From positions 1 to 12,533 of the forward strand of contig DDJC01000088.1 of the NCBI GenBank assembly GCA_002339015.1: DNA of 12,533 nt. Reading direction: 5' to 3'. A program made the translations under genes and the position numbers. Of the stretch, positions 5,020-12,533 are shown piece after piece; position 1 is the stretch's first letter; each line of letters begins with the position of its first letter. Origin of the DNA: Burkholderiales bacterium UBA1834 (GTDB lineage: Bacteria > Pseudomonadota > Gammaproteobacteria > Burkholderiales > Burkholderiaceae_C). The notes beneath the pieces are model-generated. The model made no database searches. It saw only the letters and a program-made list of their open reading frames with translations, and was not told the DNA's origin.

Positions 5020-6102
5020 ATGCACATGCTTTCGAAGATCCTGCTTTCCGTTCTCGCTGCCTCGGCTGCTGCACCTATGGCCTTTGCCGCGGTATCTGAC
5101 TCTGGCGCGGCCAGCCAAGTATCCGATTGGTTTGCCGCCAAAAGCGGGTGGCAGACTGAGCGAATCTTTTATGCCAACACCGCTGCTGGTCTGCCGGCCG
5201 GACGCTGGGATTACCAGTACCAGAACGCCTTTGCCGGGGTGCCCACGCCGCCGGGGGCGGGATGGAACACCTGGAACTTCACCAACAAGCCGCCTGCCGC
5301 AGCATGGACCGGCACGTTCTATTCCGCGCCTTATCCACACGTGGACACCAGCGCCTTTGGAAGCACGGCGGAGAATTGGGGCTATGTGTCGCTGTACACA
5401 GGCTTTGCCATCACGGGCGGCGGCTACTACGCCAAGAAGGGTAGCTACTCCCGTGCAAACGCCGTGGCCAATGCCGACAGTCCTACCGTTGCCCAGACAC
5501 GCGTCACCGATCCCTGGACCATCCAAGCCCAAGGGAGTGGCGCATGGACCGTGGCAATGGAGTACTCGGAGCTAGGCAGCTTCAGCAGTCCCCAGGCACA
5601 GGGCGCATTGTTTGCTGAGTACGGCATCAGCCTGAATCCCAGTGCGGGTTCGTCCACTGCCTACAACCTGCTCTCGGTGAACCTCTCAGCTGACGGCAGC
5701 AACGTGGCTGTGAGCACCGCGCTCAATGGCAACAATGCCGAGATCAGCGGCAGCTTGATGGCCGGCCAACTCAACGGCGTGCTGTTGCTCAATGGCGTGG
5801 CCGTGACTGCGGCGCAAGCAACGGCGGCCCTGCAGGCTCGTTACAGCAGTGGCAGCGGGTGGAGCCTGAATCCCAATGGCTACACCCTGGAAGGCTTCCA
5901 TCCGGATGACCCAACCGAAGCCAGCAGTGTCTTCAGCCTGTCCGCCCGCGTGTTCCTGGATGCATTAACCTCCAGCGTCACCATGAGCACAGCGAATGGT
6001 TCAACGGCCGTAGCCGCTGTACCGGAAGCTGGTGCATTGGCCATGTTGCTTGCTGGCTTGGGCTGTATAGGGACTCTGACAAGCTACCGGCGCACAGCCT
6101 GA
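5020..6102 (+). CDS. PEP-CTERM sorting-domain protein, 360 aa
   Basis: A predicted secreted protein with a signal peptide (about residues 1-23: basic Lys6, hydrophobic ILLSVLAASAAAPM, cleavage after AFA). Its C-terminal sorting signal is VPEA (334-337), then a hydrophobic span AMLLAGLGCIGTL and a final YRRTA. Exosortase processing and release to the extracellular matrix are expected from the family. The body is rich in Gly, Ala, Ser, Trp and Tyr, with WNTWNFTNKPPAAAWTG and a Ser/Asn-rich later half suggesting beta structure; I do not recognise a catalytic domain. Three close Met codons exist. The one at 5020 is preferred because AGGAG (5009-5013) is 6 bp before it, whereas the ATG at 5014 abuts the AGGAG. 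It is unrelated in sequence to the PEP-CTERM protein at 2323, apart from the signals. It converges with the TRAP permease gene. Confidence 0.9.
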   Translation: MHMLSKILLSVLAASAAAPMAFAAVSDSGAASQVSDWFAAKSGWQTERIFYANTAAGLPAGRWDYQYQNAFAGVPTPPGAGWNTWNFTNKPPAAAWTGTFYSAPYPHVDTSAFGSTAENWGYVSLYTGFAITGGGYYAKKGSYSRANAVANADSPTVAQTRVTDPWTIQAQGSGAWTVAMEYSELGSFSSPQAQGALFAEYGISLNPSAGSSTAYNLLSVNLSADGSNVAVSTALNGNNAEISGSLMAGQLNGVLLLNGVAVTAAQATAALQARYSSGSGWSLNPNGYTLEGFHPDDPTEASSVFSLSARVFLDALTSSVTMSTANGSTAVAAVPEAGALAMLLAGLGCIGTLTSYRRTA

Positions 6103-6122
6103 ACGTTCAAGCTTTCAGCCCA

Positions 6123-6163
6123 AAGAAAAGAGCCGGCTGGCGCGTTGTCGCCCTCAGCCGGCT
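6123..6163. terminator. Shared terminator between convergent genes
   Basis: A 9-bp perfect stem AGCCGGCTG (6131-6139) / CAGCCGGCT (6155-6163) with an inner GCG/CGC. On the minus strand it is followed by CTTTTCTTTG, a good T tract for ending the TRAP permease transcript (stop at 6192). On the plus strand it lies 28 bp after the PEP-CTERM stop, with a weaker T-rich follow-up. Confidence 0.8.
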
Positions 6164-6191
6164 GCCATTGTTTGCCCGAAAGCCTTACCGC

Positions 6192-8357
6192 TCAGTGCGC
6201 GGGCATGGCGAGCCACGCCTTGATGAAGTGCAGTGCAGGGATGTCGTTGACAAGCAAGGGGCCAAAGGCCACGAGCGTCAGGCCTACGAGCATCACGGCG
6301 AAGGGCAGGATCCAGCGCTCGAAGCGGCGGTAGAAGCCCATGTTTCGCACTTCCGCATCGGCTTCGTCGATTTCCTTTTCACCAACCACTTGGCGCGTGA
6401 GCAACTGGTTCAAGGCCACGGGCGGGGACAGGTAGCCAACCTCGAAGGCGACCAGCACCACCATCCAGAAGTGGATCGGATCGACGCCGTTGCTGTAGGC
6501 GATGGGGGCCAGCGTGCCGGACACCAGGATCACCGCTCCGAAGGGATCCATGACCATGCCCAGACCGACGAGGACCACGAAAAGGAAGGCCATGATCGTC
6601 CATTCGCTCTCGAAGTGCTGGGGCGCGAGGCTCATGATCTCGGATCGTTCGATCACGCCGCCAATCACCAGGGACATCGTCATCAAGGTGATCAGGGCAC
6701 CGATATGGCCGATGGTCTCGTTGGTGGCGAAACGGATGGCGGATTCGACGCCGGGCTGACGGTGGCTGGCATAGTCGGGGGTGATCTCTGCCTTGCCGCG
6801 GTTGAGCACCTTGTCGAAGATCACGATCAGCAACATCATGATCGGCATGATGATGGGCGCGGTGATCTCGTTGAGCTTGGTGTCCAGGCCGTATTCATAA
6901 GCGGCCACGATGGCCACCACGACGCCGACATACGGCAGCAGTGGCATCACCTCGCGCAGCATGGCCGGGATGGCACGTGACGGCGCTTTGATGTTGGCAC
7001 GCTCGGTCCGCAGGATCTGGGAGGCCAGGAAGAACAGCGTCGATGTGACCAGGAAGACATAGACGCCCCAGTGATACAGCCCATTGGTGGTCACTTCCTT
7101 GTTGAGTGCGGCGATCAGCACCACCAGCAGGCAGGGGCGCAGCACCACCCCCAGCGAGCCAGACATGGCCGTGGCCGCCAGCGCGAACTGGCGGGTTCCA
7201 CCGGATGCGCGCACCTCGTGGTAGATGATGCCGCCAGCAGCGATCACGAAGATGCCCGAGGCGCCTGTGTACGCTGTGGGCACGGCGGCAGCCAGCAGGA
7301 TGATGTAGGTCAGCAGCTGAGGGGAAAGACGCCAGGGCCGCAGCAGGTTCATGAACAAGTCCACGACACGGCTTTGCTTGAGGAGCATGCCCGCCAGAAT
7401 GAACAACCCCAGGTTCAGGAAGATGTTGGGCAATTCCATCAGCTGGCTCACGTAGATGGCCAGGCCGGCTGGGTGGTTGTGGGTGAGGAAGTACACCCCG
7501 CCGATGATCGCCATGCTGGACCACAAGGGCACAGCCAGGGGGGCCACGCCCCAGCTGCCCGGACCGTCAGGGCAGTGTGGCGGACGTACCAGGCGCCACA
7601 TGCTGATGAGCATGATGGTCAGGAAGATGATCATCCACAGGTAATGGTGAATGGCGTGCTCGATGACCGTGTTCGAGCCCTTGATGATCATGAAGTAGCG
7701 CACGCTCGAATACAGCAGCAGCCCTGCCGCCAACGTTTGTGACAGGTTGGACAGCAGGAAGTCGCGGCGGTAGCGGGGAGGGCGGATGCCGATGTGATGA
7801 TTGGCCAGCGTGGTCGTGATGGCGGCGATGCCTACCATCAACAGCAGGATCAGAGGCCGGTTGCTGGTGCCCAGTTCGAACAATGCAAAGAAGCTTGTTT
7901 CCAGCGTGCGGTAGATCTTGACTTGCGGGGTCTGGTGGTCCAGCAGGCGCTTGTAAAGGTCGTGCTTGCTCTGGCAGATCCGCTGAGACTGGATCACGGA
8001 TTCACGGACGGCAGCCGGGTCGCGCGGCGTGTTGTCGAACAGGCTGTCGATGTCGTCGCCGCCGCCGGTACTGCTGCCGGCCAATTGGCGCTGCACCTCG
8101 GCTTCGATGTCAACAGACGCGTTGCAATCTGGCTTGACGGGATCCGCCCGCAACATGAAATACTGAACTTGCGCCTTGGAGTCGCCGAACATCGATTCGC
8201 CGAATCGAAGCAATTGGCCATGCACCATCTCGCCGGTGCCGATGATCAGGGTCAGCAGCAGCAGCGCAAAGACAGGCAGGCTGGAGAACCATTCCAGGAA
8301 AGTCCTACCCAGGATTTTGGGGGATGACGTCGTTTGCATGGGCGATCTCGCGGACAT
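6192..8357 (-). CDS. Fused DctQ-DctM TRAP transporter permease, 721 aa
   Basis: This is the membrane part of a tripartite ATP-independent periplasmic (TRAP) transporter, which uses an ion gradient to import a substrate handed over by a binding protein. The N-terminal third supplies the small-subunit (DctQ-like) helices: spans near 28-41, 167-185, 207-223 and 238-255. The remainder is the large DctM-type subunit, about 270-720, with typical TAYTGASGIFVIAAGG (361-376) and DPFGAVILVSGTLAPIA followed by FEVGYLSPPVALNQLL (604-653). Unusually, about 125 residues between the first and second spans form a predicted periplasmic domain containing Cys78 and Cys128, a Gly/Ser stretch and charged helices. 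The start is uncertain: ATG at 8357, or the ATG six codons later at 8339, which has GAGA upstream. It follows the binding-protein gene by 89 bp with a terminator between. The substrate is unknown. Confidence 0.9.
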   Translation of the reverse strand: MSARSPMQTTSSPKILGRTFLEWFSSLPVFALLLLTLIIGTGEMVHGQLLRFGESMFGDSKAQVQYFMLRADPVKPDCNASVDIEAEVQRQLAGSSTGGGDDIDSLFDNTPRDPAAVRESVIQSQRICQSKHDLYKRLLDHQTPQVKIYRTLETSFFALFELGTSNRPLILLLMVGIAAITTTLANHHIGIRPPRYRRDFLLSNLSQTLAAGLLLYSSVRYFMIIKGSNTVIEHAIHHYLWMIIFLTIMLISMWRLVRPPHCPDGPGSWGVAPLAVPLWSSMAIIGGVYFLTHNHPAGLAIYVSQLMELPNIFLNLGLFILAGMLLKQSRVVDLFMNLLRPWRLSPQLLTYIILLAAAVPTAYTGASGIFVIAAGGIIYHEVRASGGTRQFALAATAMSGSLGVVLRPCLLVVLIAALNKEVTTNGLYHWGVYVFLVTSTLFFLASQILRTERANIKAPSRAIPAMLREVMPLLPYVGVVVAIVAAYEYGLDTKLNEITAPIIMPIMMLLIVIFDKVLNRGKAEITPDYASHRQPGVESAIRFATNETIGHIGALITLMTMSLVIGGVIERSEIMSLAPQHFESEWTIMAFLFVVLVGLGMVMDPFGAVILVSGTLAPIAYSNGVDPIHFWMVVLVAFEVGYLSPPVALNQLLTRQVVGEKEIDEADAEVRNMGFYRRFERWILPFAVMLVGLTLVAFGPLLVNDIPALHFIKAWLAMPAH

Positions 8358-8381
8358 CCGGCGTTACAAGCTGCCGAATTC

Positions 8382-8413
8382 AAAAAAACGAGGGGCATCT
8401 CGCTGATGCCCCT
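8382..8413 (-). terminator. Intrinsic terminator between binding-protein and permease genes
   Basis: Perfect 9-bp stem AGGGGCATC (8391-8399) / GATGCCCCT (8405-8413) with a 5-nt loop. On the minus strand, two bases then seven T's (8382-8388) follow. It lies 34 bp after the binding-protein stop and 25 bp before the longest permease start. Partial read-through would give more binding protein than permease. Confidence 0.88.
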
Positions 8414-8446
8414 GGTGGACAACTCAAGTCGGCAATGGCGGGTGGA

Positions 8447-9502
8447 TCACTTCCACTCTTCTTCCGACTTGGTCGAGCATTCGGGGTCCGCTGGATTGAC
8501 CGTGCAGCGTACCTTCTTGATGACCCTCAGTCCGCGCTTGTCGTACAGGCCCTTCTGGGCGATGTCCACCCGTGATTCGCGCAGCATCAAGGTGTACTTG
8601 TAGGCGTTTTCTGCGCTCAACTCCATCCAGGTGGAGGCGGGCACGCTGGCGTCTGCCTGCTTGATCAACTGCATCGCGCGGTCGAACTGGGTGAGCCAGT
8701 AGGCGCGCGATTTCTCGCCGAAATCCTCCGGGAATTTCGTCTTGTTGATGATCATCTGGTAGGTGAGGATCAGGATCGGAAACCGCGCGATAGCGCCCTT
8801 GCTGCCGATGCCCTTGTACAGCTCAAGAGGCTTGTAGGCCAGTGTCGGCGCGGCGATCATGTCGACCGAGCCGTTGTTGAACTTGGTGGAGAAGTTGGTG
8901 ATGTCGGCGGAGATCGGCTGGGCGCCGATGCGCTGGATCATCACGGCCTGAGCCTTGTCGTAGTCGAAGGCGGCAATCCTCTTGCCGGCCAGGGCTTCGA
9001 CAGTGTTGATCTTGCGGTCATTGACCACCGGATAGGCTGCCCCGATGGGCACGATGCCGCCGACCTCGTAATTGCCTTCGGTCATCAGCTTGGTCACCTG
9101 GGGCGACGATGCTGAGTAGGTCTGGATCAGCTTGCGCACCACGTCGTAGCTGCTGGGCATGTCGATCTTGCCATCGCGCACGATGGTGGTTGAACCCAGG
9201 GTGTCGATCGAGGCCGCCACAGCGTTGAACTGGCGCGTACGGAATGCGGTGGCCACCACCGCGTCGCATTGGCCGGTACGGAAGTCTTCCGTGGCCACGC
9301 CCTCATTGTTGTAGGCCTTGAGTTCAAGAGCCACACCGTGCCGCTGCATGGCAACGATGTAGTCCTTCGTCATGTTGAACATGTCCCCTGAGGCGCCAAG
9401 GATGTCGTAAACGCAGACTTTCTGGGCGGCGTGGGCGCTCAGGCCGGCCGCAGCCAGCAAGATCGCCGCGCCGATCTTGCCAAGGGGATGGTTCAACTGC
9501 AT
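8447..9502 (-). CDS. Periplasmic TRAP-type solute-binding protein, AdeT1/2 family, 351 aa
   Basis: A secreted binding protein with a signal peptide (residues 1-25, hydrophobic IGAAILLAAAGLSAHA, cleavage after AHA). The mature part starts AQKVCVYDILGASGDMF and continues with DYIVAMQRHGVALELKAYNNE, FRTGQCDAV, then NYEVGGIVPIGAAYPVVNDR, all typical of the 'putative solute-binding protein' family that includes Acinetobacter AdeT1/AdeT2. Those were described as aminoglycoside-efflux components, but the family is built like TRAP substrate-binding proteins, and here the gene sits directly before a TRAP permease. A C-terminal tail with two close cysteines (VRCTVNPADPECS) could form a disulfide. AGGAG lies 8 bp before the ATG at 9502, a clear start. 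The efflux annotation of homologues should not be carried over; the context supports uptake of an unknown solute. Confidence 0.87.
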   Translation of the reverse strand: MQLNHPLGKIGAAILLAAAGLSAHAAQKVCVYDILGASGDMFNMTKDYIVAMQRHGVALELKAYNNEGVATEDFRTGQCDAVVATAFRTRQFNAVAASIDTLGSTTIVRDGKIDMPSSYDVVRKLIQTYSASSPQVTKLMTEGNYEVGGIVPIGAAYPVVNDRKINTVEALAGKRIAAFDYDKAQAVMIQRIGAQPISADITNFSTKFNNGSVDMIAAPTLAYKPLELYKGIGSKGAIARFPILILTYQMIINKTKFPEDFGEKSRAYWLTQFDRAMQLIKQADASVPASTWMELSAENAYKYTLMLRESRVDIAQKGLYDKRGLRVIKKVRCTVNPADPECSTKSEEEWK

Positions 9503-9638
9503 GGGGTGTCTCCTACGGTACGTCTTGGCCTCAAGGCCTTCTTGTCTGCTCGCTGCAGGTTCGCCTGTTCAATGCTGGCGATTCGAACAGCTGTATGAAT
9601 CGCGTAACTATAGCCAGCACACCACTGGTGATGGCAGC

Positions 9639-9665
9639 GCCCTCCCCGTGAAGGCGGGGGAGGGC
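9639..9665 (-). terminator. GC-rich hairpin after the lipoprotein gene, possible weak terminator
   Basis: GCCCTCCCC (9639-9647) and GGGGAGGGC (9657-9665) form a 9-bp perfect stem 12 bp after the lipoprotein stop. On the minus strand no T run follows, so it may be a pause site or an mRNA-stabilising stem rather than a true terminator. A TATAGT at 9607-9612 (minus strand) further on could be the -10 box of a separate binding-protein promoter, but no good -35 is seen. Confidence 0.45.
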
Positions 9666-9676
9666 TTTCCCGAGTG

Positions 9677-10702
9677 TTACTTCAGGAAACTGTCCACGTC
9701 CACGCCGGCATCGGCTTTGTCGTCCCAGAACTTGCCCAGTGAATTGAAGGGCGTGCGCGCACCGGTGTTCTGTGTCCACAGGCGGTCGGAGATGTTGCGC
9801 AGTTGAGCCTGGGCCACCACGTCCAGGAAACGATACTGCTTGTCGACCTTGAAGTTCTGCACCGTGGCGGCGCGCTTGATGACCGCGCGGATGGTCGCGG
9901 TGTCATCGGCCGACGAAGCGGCGATCGCGTTGACCACGTGGGCCAGGCGCACGCCCTTGGCCTCGCCGATGGTCATGGCGCGATCAAAAGTGCCCTTGAT
10001 GTCCTTGCCTTCGGAGGCACCGGGAATGATGCTCCACACGGCGGCCTGGGTGGCTTGAGGCACACCCCACCACTTGTTGTTGTCCAGGCAGTTCATCGCC
10101 GAGGCGGCCAGCGGCGCGATGTCGGTGGGCACCCCCACGGACTGCTGCGCGGCGATGTCGTTGGTCATGGCCTGCACGCCCGACAGCGAACCCAGCAGAA
10201 ACACCAGTTCGTCGAAATCACGCTTGAAGCGCGGGCATTCCTGGCCGTACTTGAAGAAGTACTTCTGCTCGAGCTTGGTGCGCATGCGCTTGAACGAGGT
10301 GTACTGGCGTTCGGCCGTCACGGCCAGCAGGCGTTTCTGGGCCACACGGGCATCGGTGGCCTCGTCGGCGCGCTTCTCGCGCACGGCGCGAAGGTAGCGC
10401 AGTTCCTCGGCCAGGGCCTGCGATTCGGAGCACACGCCGGCGGCGCTGAACATCACGGCTTCAGCCAGCGAGGGATCACCATGGAACTCTCGGGCAGCGC
10501 CCACCAGAGGGGCATTGACCATCGAGAAGTTGCAGACCATGTCAACGTCGCCCATGGCGAGTGCAGGCGGGGTGAATCCTTCTTCGATAACGTGAAGGGT
10601 CACACCGCTGGTGGCCGACTGCAGCAGGGCACAGCCGCTCATGGTCAGGGCCGATACGGCCGCGACGCTGACTGTGAGGAGTCGGGTCATCCTTGAAATC
10701 AT
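9677..10702 (-). CDS. Putative lipoprotein of the TRAP cluster (possible TatT-like component), 341 aa
   Basis: The N-terminus MISRMTRLLTVSVAAVSALTMSGC is a lipoprotein signal with lipobox MSGC and lipidated Cys24. The next residues (ALL) carry no Asp retention signal, so outer-membrane anchoring facing the periplasm is expected. The mature protein is almost entirely helical: an Ala/Glu-rich region near EALMFSAAG-like helices, a charged stretch with KRMRTKLEQKYFF, and a conserved-looking NKWWGVPQ. TRAP loci may encode a T component (TatT, Treponema Tp0956), a helical-repeat lipoprotein that binds the P subunit. This protein has the right build and place, upstream of the binding-protein gene, but I cannot confirm homology. 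Start 10702 has GGAG 8 bp upstream; a longer frame to 10780 would hide the lipoprotein signal. The binding-protein gene follows after 174 bp. Confidence 0.75.
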   Translation of the reverse strand: MISRMTRLLTVSVAAVSALTMSGCALLQSATSGVTLHVIEEGFTPPALAMGDVDMVCNFSMVNAPLVGAAREFHGDPSLAEAVMFSAAGVCSESQALAEELRYLRAVREKRADEATDARVAQKRLLAVTAERQYTSFKRMRTKLEQKYFFKYGQECPRFKRDFDELVFLLGSLSGVQAMTNDIAAQQSVGVPTDIAPLAASAMNCLDNNKWWGVPQATQAAVWSIIPGASEGKDIKGTFDRAMTIGEAKGVRLAHVVNAIAASSADDTATIRAVIKRAATVQNFKVDKQYRFLDVVAQAQLRNISDRLWTQNTGARTPFNSLGKFWDDKADAGVDVDSFLK

Positions 10703-10836
10703 TGATCTGTCTCCGGGGTGAATCTGGGACCAGGCTGGTGTGGTCTGCAGGTAGATGAGATGCAGTTGTTTCTTGCCCAAATGGGAAAAAGTCCGCGAAA
10801 TTTTATCTGTCGAACGTTTTGTGATCCGGGTATGGA

Positions 10837-10848
10837 AACCCTAGGGTT
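10837..10848. promoter_or_regulatory. Perfect 12-bp palindrome, candidate operator of the TRAP cluster
   Basis: AACCCTAGGGTT is a perfect palindrome, extended by GGA on the left and CC on the right with one extra A. A second half-site AGGGTTT lies at 10874-10880, 31 bp or about three helical turns from the same half-site in the palindrome. It is 135 bp upstream of the lipoprotein start, in the only long gap before the cluster, so it probably binds a dimeric regulator of these genes. AT-rich sequence closer to the gene (ATTTTA at 10800-10805, TAAAAT on the minus strand) could be the -10 box. Confidence 0.5.
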
Positions 10849-10913
10849 CCCCCCTGAAAATCCAGCAGGGACAAGGGTTTGCGGCCTATGAACAGGGGAT
10901 GGTGCATGAATAA

Positions 10914-10940
10914 GGCCCGGTGCCATTGGACAGCCGGGCC
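10914..10940 (-). terminator. Terminator of ettA
   Basis: A 7-bp perfect stem GGCCCGG (10914-10920) / CCGGGCC (10934-10940) lies 23 bp after the ettA stop. On the minus strand it is followed by TTATTC, a short T-rich tract. It probably separates ettA from the TRAP cluster. Confidence 0.65.
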
Positions 10941-10963
10941 TGGTGCGTGGGCGTGTGCCGCAC

Positions 10964-12533
<1,570 letters not shown>

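Noticed and set aside
4817..5575. Long plus-strand open frame (252 aa) across the terminator and the start of the PEP-CTERM gene
   Set aside because: It begins inside the terminator hairpin, has no ribosome binding site, is rich in Arg/Pro/Cys without a domain, and overlaps the well-supported PEP-CTERM gene in another frame.
6168..7742. Two long plus-strand open frames (270 and 223 aa) opposite the TRAP permease
   Set aside because: Their His/Asp/Gln-rich composition is the usual antisense shadow of a hydrophobic GC-rich gene; no ribosome binding site or domain.
8447..9502. Aminoglycoside efflux protein (as AdeT homologues are often named)
   Set aside because: A signal peptide and a neighbouring TRAP permease point to a solute-binding protein; nothing in the sequence indicates an efflux pump.
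9803..10696. 297-aa plus-strand open frame opposite the lipoprotein gene
   Set aside because: Antisense shadow rich in His/Gly/Leu without a recognisable domain; the minus-strand gene has a lipobox and a ribosome binding site.

Overview
The window looks like a betaproteobacterial chromosome, most likely Burkholderiales (Comamonadaceae or the Leptothrix/Aquabacterium/Rubrivivax group). This is inferred from the high GC, two PEP-CTERM (exosortase-sorted) proteins, a TRAP uptake cluster with an AdeT-type binding protein, and EttA. No 16S or other taxonomic marker is present. It splits into a mobile-element part (about 1-4800) and an ordinary chromosomal part (about 4820-12533).

Mobile part. On the minus strand lie the start of a Rha-family phage regulator (cut by the window edge), a hypothetical protein, a serine resolvase and another hypothetical protein. 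Between the last two, at 1471-1586, I find half-sites laid out with the spacing of a Tn3/gamma-delta res site. No transposase is visible. After a 433-bp non-coding stretch rich in small inverted and direct repeats come, on the plus strand, a PEP-CTERM secreted protein and a small acidic protein. They converge on a minus-strand tyrosine integrase with all catalytic residues.

Boundary. Upstream of the integrase is a 17-bp block matching the 3' end expected of a tRNA-Ser (4796-4812), followed eight bases later by a strong intrinsic terminator, as if a tRNA tail and its own terminator had been separated from the tRNA body. This suggests an island integrated in tRNA-Ser, with the intact tRNA beyond the left edge. 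However, paired CCCCACG repeats lie almost symmetrically on both sides of this block, which looks like a complete attP and complicates the simple boundary.

Chromosomal part. A second PEP-CTERM protein (plus strand) converges with a minus-strand cluster: lipoprotein, AdeT-type periplasmic binding protein, and a fused DctQ-DctM TRAP permease. These would form a periplasmic-binding-protein-dependent secondary uptake system of unknown substrate. An intrinsic terminator lies between the binding-protein and permease genes, and a perfect 12-bp palindrome lies upstream of the lipoprotein gene. The window ends inside ettA, an ABC-F translation factor.

I found no rRNA, complete tRNA, CRISPR array, IS element or transposase.
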